Below are positions 51,601-64,000 of a DNA stretch of 64,000 nucleotides, piece by piece. This DNA is from Campylorhamphus procurvoides. Its lineage: Eukaryota > Chordata > Aves > Passeriformes > Dendrocolaptidae. Every line of letters begins with the position of its first letter. Within the stretch, counting starts at the first letter, position 1. The notes under the pieces are model-generated. The model saw only the letters and a program-made list of their open reading frames with translations, was not told the origin of the DNA and ran no database searches. The stretch is taken from the NCBI GenBank assembly GCA_013396655.1, contig WBMV01003161.1:3718059-3782058 (forward strand), in the 5' to 3' direction. A program made the position numbers and the translations under genes.

Positions 51601-54359
51601 CCTTCCCTGAGTGCAAGCACCAATCTGCTGTCTGCATGAGCCTGCCTGAATTGCATATGCTCTCCTTTTCTGTGTGCCCAGAAAATTGTGATAAATAAAG
51701 GTTCGGGCAGGGAAGAGCATTTATTTTTATTTGCCTATTTTTGTCATTCACTTGGCATCTCTAGATGAATGGTGGAACCAGGAGGAAAAGGCTATTCTGC
51801 CTGTGCATACAGCCCTTGTGTGTGAGGCAGGCTGTCTCAAAGACAGTTGTATGCCTGCTGACCTCTTGCAACCTACCTTCACCTTGGAAATATCATGCCA
51901 GTGTCTGCTTTTGGCAATGGTGCCAGCAACCCCATGGAGTCTTTCAGTCAGAGCTGTGGATAGGCAGTTTTCCATGCCCTCCAACTGGGCTAGCTCTGGT
52001 CTGTCCTTTCCTCTGTGTGCCATCAGGTATCAGAGTGGGGGTGGAAGGACATCCTTCTGCCACTTCACCTTCCAGAAGTCAGGCATTGACCATGTAAGCC
52101 AAAGGCTGTCCTGCCCTACCCATTGCCCACGGTGATTGGCACAACCTTTTGTCCTACCTCTGTTCCATCTAGAGACAAATTACTCTTTCAGCCTTCCCTT
52201 TTCACGAGAAAAGACTTTGAAATGTGCAGACTGCTCATTTATGTCTTGGTTTTCCTTCCTATTTTCTCTTTCCCATGTGTCAGTAGCCCCACATTCAGTT
52301 CAGGCCCTGGGACACATGTAAAGCATCATCCCCTCCCCATCAAAGCCACATGAGGAGGCTGAAGTAAAGCCCCAAAGCATGAGGTGAAGATAACACTGTG
52401 CTTAACAAAGAGGGTAAGAGGAGCTGTTTCATGTCTTGTTGGCCCACTGAAAGTTAAACTTGGCAGCAAAGACATCAAAGCAGGTGTGAGGATGCTTTTG
52501 CAAGATTTGCCAAGGACTCCTGTGTTCCTGTCTGATGCTGGGAGCCAGGGCAGGGGAGAGGCTGCAAGCACAGCCTGTTTAATATTCTCTCTGTCCTTCT
52601 GATCTCCCCCCTAACCTGCAGAAGCAACATGTCCCATGTTTCTGCAGAGCTTGTCCTGAGCAATAGCAGCATCTGTCAGGGGTTACAGTGGCATTAGCCT
52701 CATGGAGCTGGGAGTTAGCAGTGCTTGGCAGAGTGACAGTTCTGCTGTACCTTACATAAATCTGTATCTTACAGAAATCTGTCTTTGCCTAGTCTGCCAA
52801 GGTGTATGGTCACAATTTGTCTCATTCCTCCTGCTGTCCACAAGGCCTTTCAATTTCTTAGATTATATTTTCTCCTTGAGGCTCCTTTCCTTTAACTTTC
52901 TTCACAACTCCCCACTCCTTACCTTTTCCCTTCTATCTTCCCCACAAGTCCTAAAGGGAACATATCTTAAACAGGTGTTATTTTAAAATAAATTCCAATC
53001 CCCTGCCCTCTCAAGTCCTACAGAAAACTTCCAGTCTTCCAGTGGGAAGGTCTTGATTCTCCCTATGGCTTTGGCAGCAAACCCCAGCAATCCTCTACTC
53101 TCTGCCTCCTGATATGGGCTGTGTCTGATCCCTGGTCACTTGCTCATCTGTACCTCATGGTACTTGGTTGCCTCTTATCTGGTTTTTTTTGACCCTTCTC
53201 AGGCCAGAAAATAACTGCACCTGCTTGGCTTTCTTCCAGTGTCCAAGGAAATTCTTCAGGAAAACAAGAAAACCTTTAATAAGCAGATAATTATATTCCC
53301 AATTGTACTTGCACCACGTGCTTTCAAACAAAGCACCTGAAAATAAAATGTTGACCTCTTGAAAACATCTCTGTTAACATGAGGCTTGTCCAGAGCCACC
53401 CTCTCTTTCCCAGCTGTGCTCAGGGACCTGACAGGAGCCAACTGCACTGGTGAGCTGTGCTGTGAGGAGGGTGCTGTGCCACGGCTCTCCTGTGTCACTG
53501 TCACACACCTGCCACCTATTGCTTTATTGTTTTAAGGCTCTATTAAAGAGCTGCTCTGAACACTGTGGCAGAGACCAGTATAATGTTCCTGTCGGTCTGC
53601 AGGGCCAAGTTCTTGGTATATATTGCCTAATAAAATACAGCAGCTCCAAAGGAGTGTGATCTGTAAAGTAAACTCATTGCACTGCTCAGAGAGAGTCTGC
53701 ACTGAGAGAGATGTCCTTGGGTGCTGAGAAGGAGGTACTTGGGAGTGAGGGTACTTAGTGCTGCTATTATTTACTATTGTTTGGTGCCTGGTGCTGGTAA
53801 GCAGTGAAGATGGCACACTCTTCTACCACGGGTTATCAAGGGCGAAAAAAGAATCCACATTGTGCTATAGCACAAATCCTGAGCTGTTAAAATAAGAGTT
53901 TGTTTTGTCTCCAAGCCTTTTTTCTTTTGTAGGTGGAGGTAAGAGCTGTAATGCCAAGTGAATGGTATGTACTAAGTCCATACAATGGCTCTTTAAAAAA
54001 TAATTACATATGGTACAAGAGGGAGAGGAAACCACTCCATTCCTGTAAATGGCCACTTAAGATGTGGAGAATAAATAACTGTAATAAATAATCTGGTGTA
54101 TCTGAGCTTTAGCATTTAGGAATAAATCAGAGTTCTTTCCCCATTGTCTGCCGAGATGCATTGGAAATGGAGTTGGAAGGATGGATTTCACTTAGAGTTG
54201 TGGCAAGGTGTTGGAAAGCCCATGGGAGTCTCCTGTTCTCCCGTGTGTCTTGTTACACTTCCCCTGCACCACCCTTCCCTGTTCACAAGCATGTGCTGCT
54301 CTCTGCGAGAAAAAGGAGACTCCCTTAAGTCTCGCTTGCCTCTTGTGAATAAGTGCAAG
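48677..54359. other. non-coding sequence upstream of the candidate promoter
   Basis: No exon is supported. GC content rises between 50.0 and 52.1 kb, which yields many overlapping open frames on both strands (for example 49994-50329 on -, 51271-51720 on -, 51731-52135 on +). None has a recognisable domain, and their mutual overlap argues for composition rather than coding. If the gene at 55.1 kb is real, this would be its distal upstream region. Confidence 0.5.
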
Positions 54360-54760
54360 AACAGCGCGGGGGAATAAAGCCTCTGCCGGCCGAATTACCG
54401 CGTCCCCACATCGCTCCTTGGCTCTCCATCAGCCCTGCCTTCCCACCAGCGCTGGTCCAGCCTCCTCCTGCCCATCCATCCATCTATCCCTGCCTGCCCC
54501 TCGCAGCCGGAGCGGCGGCTCCTCCGCGCTGGGCGCATTCTCCCTGCCCGTATTTAAGTGCAGCTCCAGTCGCTGGCGAGTGCCTGGCTGGGGCTTGTCA
54601 CCGAGGGCTGTGTCGCTTTAAGGCATGTGATACTTTCCCGAGCAGGGATGTATTGAAATAGGCTCGGGTACTTCCAGCATCGTAGAGCTGTGCTGGATCC
54701 GCCGCCTCCCGCACCGGAGCCAGCCCTGCCCGCACTCACACCCTGCTCCTCGCCCTCAAC
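54360..54760 (+). promoter_or_regulatory. CpG-island promoter with TATA-like box
   Basis: I count about 29 CpGs in this 400-bp stretch, while most neighbouring 400-bp stretches have only a few. It includes GCCGGCCG (54386-54393), CCGCG (54398-54402), and a run through GCAGCCGGAGCGGCGGCTCC followed by CCGCGCTGGGCGC. A TATA-like TATTTAAG lies at 54551-54558. Transcription would then be expected to start about 25-35 bp downstream, near 54,580-54,590 (inference). The orientation is taken from the first exon and splice donor that follow on the + strand. This is the only such island in the window. Confidence 0.6.
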
Positions 54761-55101
54761 TATCCTGGAGGCTGCACATTGTCTCAAGATCAATTCAAAG
54801 GTCTCGGCAAGCAGAAGGTGATGCTAGGAGATGATTTAAAGGTGAAAATGAGAAGGTTTCCACCCCTCAAACCTTGGCCACTTTTCTGACGGCAGAGTCT
54901 GAGTGCTCAGATGTCTTCTTTACTCTGGAAACAGGATTTGTAACGAAAAAGATTTTTTTTTTCTACTTTTAATCCTGATAAAGAAGATTATTGGGAAGCT
55001 ATAAAAAAAATCCCTCATTGTGATACAGATGGATTTAAAAAAGTATTAGATCTTTCCGATGAACACTACTAGAGTGCTCTGCTCTCGGTTGGATTACTCA
55101 G
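54585..55101 (+). CDS. candidate first exon, 5' UTR plus 14-codon coding start, gene unidentified
   Basis: The exon would begin in the CpG island and end at 55101 with a consensus donor, CAG|GTAAGG. The last ATG before the donor, at 55059, opens MNTTRVLCSRLDYS plus one base (phase 1), with an in-frame TAG at 55047 upstream. Upstream there are five closed small ORFs (54625 ATG-TGA; 54648; 54821, 22 codons; 54911, 10 codons; 55029, 6 codons). The ATG has a weak Kozak context (C at -3, A at +4). The exon may therefore be wholly untranslated, with the true start in a later exon outside the window. The 14 residues show no signal peptide or motif, and I do not recognise the gene. The left edge is inferred from the TATA-like box. 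Confidence 0.45.
54625..55049 (+). promoter_or_regulatory. set of five upstream ORFs in the presumed leader
   Basis: In order: ATG-TGA start-stop at 54625-54630; ATG-TAT-TGA at 54648-54656; a 22-codon ORF at 54821-54889; a 10-codon ORF at 54911-54943; and a 6-codon ORF at 55029-55049. All close before the ATG at 55059. Such uORFs usually lower translation of the main frame and can make it conditional. That effect is known for uORFs in general and is inferred here. Confidence 0.4.
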
Positions 55102-55450
55102 GTAAGGAGCTTCTTCAGGATTTAAGATTCAGAAAGCAGATCTGGAACTCGGCAGATAATAAGTGGGAAATACTCCCTGCTGTGTTTCTTTACTAATGAT
55201 AAGATGGGCTGTGTGTAAAAGTGTGTATGCAATAGCACCTTGCTTGCAAACAAGTGTGTGAGGAAATGTTTGTACGAAATGCTGGTGTTTGAGCACAGGT
55301 AGTTTGAAATAGTGCACTTTGAGATATATTTTTATTTATTAAAATAAAGCTAATAATTAACGCTGAGGAGGCTAAGTCTGCTGTCCATGTGCTAAGAATA
55401 TAATGCTAGAGGAAAGACACAGGAGCATTTAGCAGGCTGTGGAAGTTTAG

Positions 55451-55472
55451 TTTTGCTTTGCTTTGCTCTTTG
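55451..55472. repeat. short (TTTGC)n-like simple repeat
   Basis: Three near-perfect TTTGC units followed by TCTTTG. This is a minor pentanucleotide repeat inside the presumed first intron. Confidence 0.65.
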
Positions 55473-57173
55473 ACTGGGATTTTTAAAGTTCAGTTTAAAA
55501 TCACCTGAATAGCTGAGATATCCCTGTGTGAGAGTTCACCTTCTCCCTCTTACCTTGTGGTATAAAAAGCACAGGAGCACCAAATATGACAAGAAGGCTT
55601 TAATTCCTGAAGACACAGGAAGCCTACTGGGAGCTCCCTGATTTGAGGGGATTGAATCTATTTTACAAGATAAATAGGTCTAAAAAGAGAGGAGGAAAAG
55701 TGCATTGTATACTGCAAAGCAAACAGTTGGAAATGAAATTAATTATAGCTAAGCAGTGCATCAAGCACTCTGTGCAGAGAAAGGAAGAGCCTCATGCTGA
55801 TCAAAATAATGTTTTGGTATTCTCTATTAATTATACTTGTCAGTTTGTGTGGTTCATTTCAGCTAATTAGACTTAAAAAGCTTCCCAAAGATGGTGCTGC
55901 TTTAAAATCGGGGACAAAAAATAATTATATGCATATATATTTTATTACCACTGTATTTGACTATTTTAATACTGTTAATTTTCATATTGCAGAAATTCCC
56001 CTGATATCACATACAGACTTTTTATTTTTTTAATTTTTTTTTAAAGATGTGGTCTTGCCATGTGAGAGATTTAATCTTTCAAAGTCTTTCTTACTCTGTA
56101 AAAATGATGTTCAGCTGATTGGATTATTAGATAGAGACCAACATCCTGTCATTGGCTGAACGGGGAGAGTGCCTGAAGTTTGATTAATTTGGCCATCTGA
56201 AATGCAGCAGAAGGTGTTGTGAAGGGAACTGGACGATGTGGAGCGTAGCTGAGCCTTGCAAAGCTCCCAGTCCTTGCAGGCAGTGAGAAAGAGCTGCCGA
56301 AGTTAGCAAGTCAGAGGGAAATTTGGCCAGTTAGTCCAACCACGGACACAAGTATGAAAACACAGTTATCTGTGGTGGATGGCCAAGCACAGCAGAACCA
56401 GCAGACAAAGGAATTGCTCTTTCCCTTTGTGACAGGAATGCTTTTAGAATTTTGACATGATCTGCCTTGTGAAAACATCGAACTTTCTATAGAATACACC
56501 TGCAATTCAGCCTGGCCATACTCTGCTCCCTGTAGGTGCACAGGTCGAACAAAAGGAAGCTGATTTCATCTGGGGATTCAAACATAATTCTGAGAAAATT
56601 ACTTTGTTTGGTAGGCAGAGGCATGGTTAATAATGCTAAGTAAAAATACAAACAAGAAACTGTTAGCTTTCAGGTCAGTATCAGCTTTCCAGTTTTGGGA
56701 GTGGAGTATTTTTGCAATTCATCTTGGATAGCTGAGGATTTTTTATGCCTTTCTGTAATGTGTTTAAAGTGCCTTTGATACTGCCTGGACATATTTTTTT
56801 TTTCAGATGGCACTGTGGTTTGTTTTAAGTTATGTTTAACTCCTTGTAAATTCAGCTATGGATCAGTGTGGGAATATTTTCCAACTTCTTTTTACATTGT
56901 GGTTTTTTTAGACCTTAGATTATTACAGTTTGATTTTTACCACTGAATTATTAAAGTTATCCAGGCTCCCGTGTTGAAGTCTTGTTACCTCAGCTGTCCT
57001 TTTTGGGCATGACCTTTGTTGTACAATTGCATCCTGCAGGGGGAATAATAATCAAAAGACATTTAGCAGAAGGAGTGAGAAAGAAAAAAATAAAAACACT
57101 GTTGTAATGGAATCTGACTATTCTGTGTGCTGTAAGACATTGGGTAATAATGTCTGTCTAATATTTTGTTTAG

Positions 57174-57323
<150 letters not shown>

Positions 57324-60300
57324 TGAGATTGCAGGTTCTCTGCCCGTGCTCGTGTCTGTCTTGATCAATGACTGAGTAATCAAAATTCTTTTTATCATTT
57401 AACTTTTATGAGTTGCTTGCTTTTATACTGCACAGCATCTGTTTTTTGGTCAGTCTAATGATGTGTGTTGTGCTTTGCCAATCTGATGTTGGAATAGTCA
57501 TCCTTTAATGTCATCTTCTAACAATTTCCCAACATAAGAATCCCATTTTGGATAACTGTTCAGTTTCTGTGTCCTTATCTCTATCTCCCCTTCTCCTCAT
57601 TTTGTGAAGTTCTGGAATGGGTGTATAACTCAGACATTGTGACAGCACAGTTTTGGGTAACTTTGCAGTTGTCTGATCCAAACTGGACGTGGGTTTGTTG
57701 CTTAAAACACTGGCACCAAATCTCACTCGTGGTCACCTGTGTTTACTGGAGGTCAGATGTTTGCATAAATGAGTCACACTTATCTTAATTTTCTCAAATT
57801 TACCTCTGGAAATCGATTGATGGGTTGTGAAATTACAGCCCAGAGGAGAATTTGGGACTGTCTTTCAATGGAGTTCAATGCCTGTAAAGCCAGAATAAAT
57901 CCCACAGGTTATCAGTGGAGAACACAGCTCACATTGACTGTTGGACCTTCAGGGACAGCACATCAGTAGTTTTATTGTGTCTTCATTAATAGGAAGGGAT
58001 CACATAACTTTTTCAACTGTTAATTGCGCTTTGAAGAATGTGCTATGCTAAAAATTGAGGTGTTGGCATACTCTAGCACAGCATTATCATCTGGTTAAAA
58101 TTAGATGGGCCAAGAATGTCACTTAACAAATTTGGATCCAAAGAATGGTGGGAAAGGTTTTAAGAGCTTTAGAAATGAAAGATGGGAAATATTAACTCAA
58201 AGATATGAATCATTTAACAATGTGGCAATTATTTCTTTAATGTTTCCTGATCTAATGACATCCCTTCAAAGACAGATGGTCTTGAACCACAGGTCTTTAG
58301 CAACCTTAAAACTCCAAGTTTTCCCAAGTACATTTCTTACCCAGAAGTCCCAGGTGTTAGCACTGTCTTGCTTTCTTGTAATAAAACATATATTGTTTAG
58401 GGGAATAGAGCAAAATCTTTGCAAGCCCAGCTCTCAGTACCTGTGTGAGAACATCAGCTTAACCAACAGTGTTATCTTTACTGGCTGGCACTGGAAGTTT
58501 GAGAGTGTTGCAAGTTTGAGTGGTGAGGGTCTTACTTGGGACTTGCAGGGATTTATTTCAATGCAATTGTCAGTAATGCTGCTGGTTATTTGAGTGTGTC
58601 CCTAGTGAAGAAAATGGGGAAAAACCAGCCCAGCTAAACAGATATGTAAAAGGAAAATGCAATATCGTTTTAGGGAATCAGTTGAAACAAGTGACATTAT
58701 GAGAAAAAATGAGAGCTGGGCACATCCAGAGCTCTGCAACATTTGCCTAAGCTTGAAAAATCACCTTTTTTATGAAGCAAGAACAGCAAGACACTGAATG
58801 CATACCAAATGTTGGGGAAATGTGAAAAATGACAAAATCTTTCACTCAGAGATGTGCTACAGATAGAATGAAGGTTTTACAGCTGCCTCATCACCTACTT
58901 AGAAGCAGCCAAGCTTTGCCTCCTGCAAGCCTGGCTCAGGCAGCTTCTCTGCACCCTACACGAATAAGATTGATGGTGTTCTGATCCCAGGCAGCCAATT
59001 TCAGTCTCTCAAGAAATAATCCACTACATTGACAGATGAGTGGAATTTGACATGATGTTCACCTCGAATTCAGATTGTGCTGCACCTGGGAAGTGCCAGA
59101 GAGTGAGTGTCCTTTAGGGAAACTATTAGATATTTTGGACAATTTCTGCAGTCACAACAGAAAATCAAGACAGTGTTTTTTATAAGGCCATGAATTTGCA
59201 GTCTGCCAACTGAATGTGAAAGGTTGTACATAAAAGGGATGGAAATATGTTAACTAGCAAACTGAGTGATTTTAATGTATTCAACTGCAGTCCCTGAGCA
59301 CACCCTATTTTTCATATTTATAATATTAGGAATGCGTCGTTTACTTTTAGTTAGTCACTGTGTAAGTAAGATTAAAATGTTCAGCCAAATAAAAGTGAAT
59401 AGAAAAGGGATGCAGATGAGCCAGGGCATAATTTCAGTAATTTAATGTTTGGTATATGAAATTTCAACTTATTGAATCATGACAAATATAGCTGTAATCA
59501 ATAGCATGCTCAGCATACCTTTTCTTTCAGTTTGTGTCTTCCATAGAGAATGAGATGCTCTAAAATAAGAGAATTTGAGCAGTTCAGCTCCATTGTGGGG
59601 CCACTTTGGTACAAGATAATTAAAAAGGCAGGTTCCACCCCATCTTGTGCTTCTCATACTTGATGAATAGAAGAGTCTCACTGAGCACAGGAAGGTGCAG
59701 GTAAAAGATAAAATCCTCTTGGAGTGTATTTAGCATAATAAACTTGAACTGAACTCAGTAGATTAGCACATTGAATATATCCATCTGGTCTACTGCAGTT
59801 AATCCAGTTTTGAAACTCTGGAAATCAAGGGCAATATAAAAAAAGGTTAGTTTATCATTGGAGATTTCTGAGCTTGTTCTTTTTTTTCCTTCCCTCCCCG
59901 GAAACTTTCTTAAGCAAGTGTCTGAATGGGCTGAGATAGATTCCTACATGCTGTGCAATCACAAAAGCTTAAAGCCTCCTGTCAATGTGGTATAATTTTT
60001 CATTTTTATAATTCAGTACTTCTTTATTCAGTTAGATGACTTAGCAGAAGGTATGAACCTGGAAACAAATGTGATAAACAGCTTTACATGGCAGTATTTG
60101 TGATTGACTGTAGCTTTATTTTCTGTGAAGTGTTGGCAGGTGGGCACAGGTAGTAAGGGCATAGTAAATACTGCTTGCCCACAAGATGAATGATGGTGTA
60201 TTGTTTGTGCCTGTTCATTAATTCTTTCTTGTCTCATTAACACGATGAGAAGTTTGAATGCTGCTGTTTAGTACCCTTAAGTATTGGTGCCTGTTCCTTT

Positions 60301-60780
60301 TGACTTGGATGGGCAAGGAGGGAGGAGGAGACTTGAGAGTAAAGCAGCAGAACAGCAGTGCAGTGTAATTCCCCTTGGGTAATACACATGGCTTTCTGCC
60401 GGGTTTTATGACAATATTTCATTTTCATGAAAATCATGTTAGGCAAAGGATGTGTGAAAGCATTCACGGGAAATAACTTTATGTGGAAACAAATCTCCAT
60501 CTTTTTTCCAAGCATGCCATTTCTGTGTGATTTAAGAAGAAACAGTGGTAATGAAAAGATTTCCACACTGGCTGTTTTGGACTCTAAGATAGACACAGTT
60601 GTAGAGCTGTTCAATTGGCCTGAGGGTTAAAGAGGACAGGTTGTGATTTGCAGAGTTATCTGAGTGCCTGTGATAGTTCATTGATCATCTGATTGACAGG
60701 ATTGACCCTGCCCAGAGGTAGGAAGTAGATGCTGGCATTTGGTCAGACAAAAAGATACTAGCAAAGTACAGGACTCCAGT

Positions 60781-60816
60781 TTAAAAAAAAAAACCCAAAC
60801 AAACAAAAAACCCCAT
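60781..60816. repeat. A-rich tract with AAAC units
   Basis: A run of 11 A is followed by CCCAAACAAACAAAAAACCCC. It could be a decayed poly(A) tail of a retrocopy, but nothing recognisable lies to its left. Confidence 0.65.
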
Positions 60817-63800
60817 CAGTCTTTCAATCATACAATTCTTGACAAAATTGTGGCTTTGTTCCATAATTATTATATTCATCAACTAGTATTTAATCGCAGT
60901 GGGCAACACTGGCCATGTGCTGCTTGAAAGGACATGGGATTCACCTGTAAGTTTGTGCAAATGGGTTAGGGACACATGAAGTTGGACTTGTATACAGTGT
61001 AAAGATGTGTAAAGACACAAGCAGAAACACTGCAACAATGCTGACATTTGCAAATATGTCAATTAATACCAGGCCTGTTCAGAGAAAGAAATCATGGACT
61101 AAATCAAGGCTAGAATTTTATGATACTGAACATAAAGTGCCTTTTATTGTGACAGTAGTTAATGATGTTCCCATTAAAAATCATCTCAATGAGTGTTTCT
61201 CTGTACTTCATGTTATGAGGTGGGAAAATCAGTCTCAAAGCTATTCTGCACAACCTACCAAGCAACATCAGCCTAAGGATGCTCTGACCATGTTTCTCAG
61301 TAGACAGCATTTTGCAAAAACTGGAGTCTGTGGCTGTGAGCAAAAAATGTCTTAGTTCTGATCTTGGCCTTCCCACTGATTTTTATAGCCTTGGGAGAAA
61401 TCGCATATTTTCACATTTCAAAAGATCTGCTATTTTCATATGCCCCATATATGTGGCTATTCAGTTCAAAACAGACTGGGAAGAATGTTGGTTTGAATCT
61501 ATCTAATCAAAAAAGTAGACAAAATATGTCTTGTCTTTGTAGAACAAGTGAGATTTGGAAGGTGAATTAAAAAGGATTTTTGCTCTTGGTATTGAGAGAA
61601 ACAAGTGTGGGACTAAGCAGTTAATATATAAAAGTATGCAGTTTCTGTGATTAGCAAGAATTGTTTTATTAATCATGTGATGTGAATGCAAACAGTATCC
61701 AGTGTCCAAATTGCCATGCAGGACCACAGCCAGTATCCAGCAGGTCTTGTCATGGCCATCAAAGGTGACAACTAGTGTTTCTTGCTGTGGCAATTACAAT
61801 GAAATGAAAAATTAATGTTTAAGGTCTGATTCAGTTTTCATTGACACGAGTAAATACACAGGAAGCACAGGAAGTGTCCTGGTTTGTTCACAATCATAAA
61901 ACTCTACTCATAATGAGCTGTTCCAGTCACTCCCTGGAAATCATCCCTCTTATGATTCCTTTGTGGTGCACACCTGGGCTTCACAGGCTGGTCTTGAAAA
62001 TGTGAATGTACCAGATGCTAAATCAAGAAATCTGAGTGGAGGTACCTACTGTGTTCCTGGTCACATAAAAAATGTTTGGGTGTGTGTGGACAGAGAACTG
62101 ATGTAACAAATTCAACATGTAAGGATGGGGTAGGGTTTCTAGAGGCATGATAGCAATGAAGTGCCTGCTGGGCTTGTGTGATGCATTTGTCTACAGCAGC
62201 ACACTTTATCAGAGGTATTGCAACCCCTAATTTTGATATTTTTTAAAAGTTTTTTGGAAAAATCAACCCTCCAAAACAAAACCAGTGTGGCTAAAGGGTG
62301 TACTTGCAGACAGTTAGCTGTGGGGTTTTTGGGGGGTCTGCATAGTGTTACCTGAGAGCCAGGAGCCCATTGAAGTAAAGGAGAAGGGTAAGTAGGCAGT
62401 GCCAGGAGCAGCCTGTGCTCAGTGGATGGTCAAAGGGAAGAGAAGGATGTGTAGCTGGGAGGCTCCTGGCTCAGCTGCAGGTGGGGGAAAGCTGTCACCA
62501 GTCATGCTGCTGAATGTGACGCCTTGTTGCTTCTGCTCCGGGGAGATGAGGCCACCTGAGGGGGAGCAGGTGTTGCAGCTCGATGGGCTGTGAAGAGCAG
62601 CATGGCCAAGGTGTGCACTGGGGCACTGAGCACAGCATTCCACCCAGGAGGGATCCTGGGAGCTGCTGAGGGCTCAGCTGCAGTCCCTGTGATCGCCCTC
62701 ATGCACACCTTGTGCAAAAGAGCAATGACAAGGTGCTCATGGTGCTGTTTGGAGATGTGATGTGCCTCCTCCAGGTGTGGTTTGCTCTGGTTCGGTCCCC
62801 CTGCTGTGCCCTTTCCCCATCCTGTGCCACTTCAGCTCTCCCCAGCCTCCTCTGCAGGCACACTCCGGTGCAAAGCAAGTCCCACTTGGTGTGACAGAAG
62901 CTGTCCTGGGGAAACAGGGACCAAAAAGCATCTCTTGCTGTGCTGGCCCTGGAGCATCCTCAGCTGCCACTCCCATGTGCTGAGCCTCCAGCTCCAAGTG
63001 CAGCCCTGGGGCCTGGCTGAGTCCTGCAGGGACTGCTCAGTGCATGGCACTGTTTGGAGCTTGCTGTCCTGGCACTGAACACTGAGAATTCCTACTATGG
63101 TGAATTCCCAAGGAAAATTTGCCACCTTTCTATAAATCCGAAAAGCAAACTGTGTTACTCTGTGCTGAAGTATTTCTGCTGATAACATCAGAAACCTGCC
63201 TTTAATGATTAGCCTACTTTATCCAAGACTCATTTATATTTTAAAAGGCAATATCCAAGTACATTTCCTCATAAGACAGATGTGTTTTCTCCCATTAAGT
63301 TTCATATTGTTTTACCCTATCTTGTCTATAATCTTTGTATTTCCTTTTGAATGTTTTTGTTTCCACTCTGTTGTCAAACTAACCTTTACTGTGAGCAAGA
63401 TTTATTTTCCTGATGGGATTCAGCACTTTTTGCTGTTTTCAGATGCTCTATGCAGAGCAGTTCTCTCCAGCTAAACTTATTATTTTGCATGGGAGTGATG
63501 CTGGAGATTCCTGTTCATTGTGCCCTAGGTAGGGACCACAAGGGCTGCTGCACTGTTGGAGTCTGAATTTATGAGACTCAGTCAGTGATGCACAATGGGG
63601 AATTGGGGGTGTAAATTAAGCTGAATGAAGTTGCAAAGCTCAATGTATTTGTGACTCATATTTCCACGCTCTACTTAGAAGATTGTTTTCTGACATCTCT
63701 CTTGCCTTCTGTATTTCTTTTGGAATAACAGTTTTTCCCTTTCCCTTCGCAGTGGGCAAAGAAACCAGTTTCTGTCCTTTCTGAAAGGTCACTTCAGTGA

Positions 63801-64000
63801 CAGCAGGTGCAGGATCACTCTTACTGTTGTGATAATCGATAACTGTGCCCTAGTATTCCACTGTAATCCTTATTCTACTTTGAGAGAACAGCTTTGCTTG
63901 GGAGCTGAATTGATGGCAGGATCGAGGATTGATTTTACTGGTTTTTGGGTGATGTGAAAGTGATTCCTTGAGAATCACCCAGTGCACAGCCAATCTGTTA

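Noticed and set aside
49994..52135. Dense set of overlapping open frames on both strands
   Set aside because: They overlap in several frames at once, as expected from locally higher GC with fewer stop codons. None has a domain or a consistent splice structure.
58105..58593. 162-codon open frame on +, the longest that does not overlap a repeat
   Set aside because: No domain, signal peptide or familiar motif is visible, and there is no promoter or splice context. By a rough estimate, about one chance frame of this length is expected in 64 kb over six frames at this base composition.
62290..63080. GC-richer patch near the right edge with many short open frames, considered as a second CpG island or exon cluster
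   Set aside because: GC is raised but CpGs remain few, the frames conflict on both strands, and no splice pair with a recognisable product was seen.

Overview
This window looks like ordinary vertebrate nuclear DNA, almost certainly from a bird and probably a songbird. The bird assignment rests on several 3'-end copies of the avian CR1 LINE, recognised by the terminal ATTCTGTGA-type repeat and by the conserved 'GGTTGGAAGGGACCTT...CCAACC' block when read in reverse. It also rests on one long-terminal-repeat fragment that resembles an ERVL-type LTR family I remember from passerine genomes. The DNA is mostly AT-rich and CpG-poor, has no dense coding, and carries none of the operon, Shine-Dalgarno or phage signatures of a prokaryote or virus.

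Layout. Positions 1 to about 54,350 are non-coding (intergenic or intronic). They hold five larger CR1 pieces (about 725-1195 on +; 5538-5960, 11825-12245, 38305-38490 and 41128-41262 on -), a small CR1 scrap near 48614-48676 (-), one truncated LTR (31536-31835, +) and a few low-complexity tracts. I found no convincing exon here. The long open frames are overlaps with repeats or are of a length expected by chance in 64 kb.

The one place that looks like part of a gene is 54,360-55,101. A small CpG island (about 29 CpGs in 400 bp) contains a TATA-like TATTTAAG. It is followed by a presumed 5' UTR with five short upstream ORFs, an ATG opening a 14-codon frame (MNTTRVLCSRLDYS plus one base), and a consensus splice donor CAG|GTAAGG. 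I read this as a promoter and first exon on the + strand of a gene running off the right edge. The remaining 8.9 kb would then be intron 1. I do not recognise the gene from 14 residues.

Other points of interest are possible regulatory DNA: a near-perfect 13-bp inverted repeat with E-box and GATA motifs at 40.4-40.5 kb, a CpG-retaining patch at 45.96-46.55 kb, and a POU/octamer-like cluster at 29.76-29.82 kb. These are sequence-only observations without alignment support. I did not find a previously undescribed biological system in this window.
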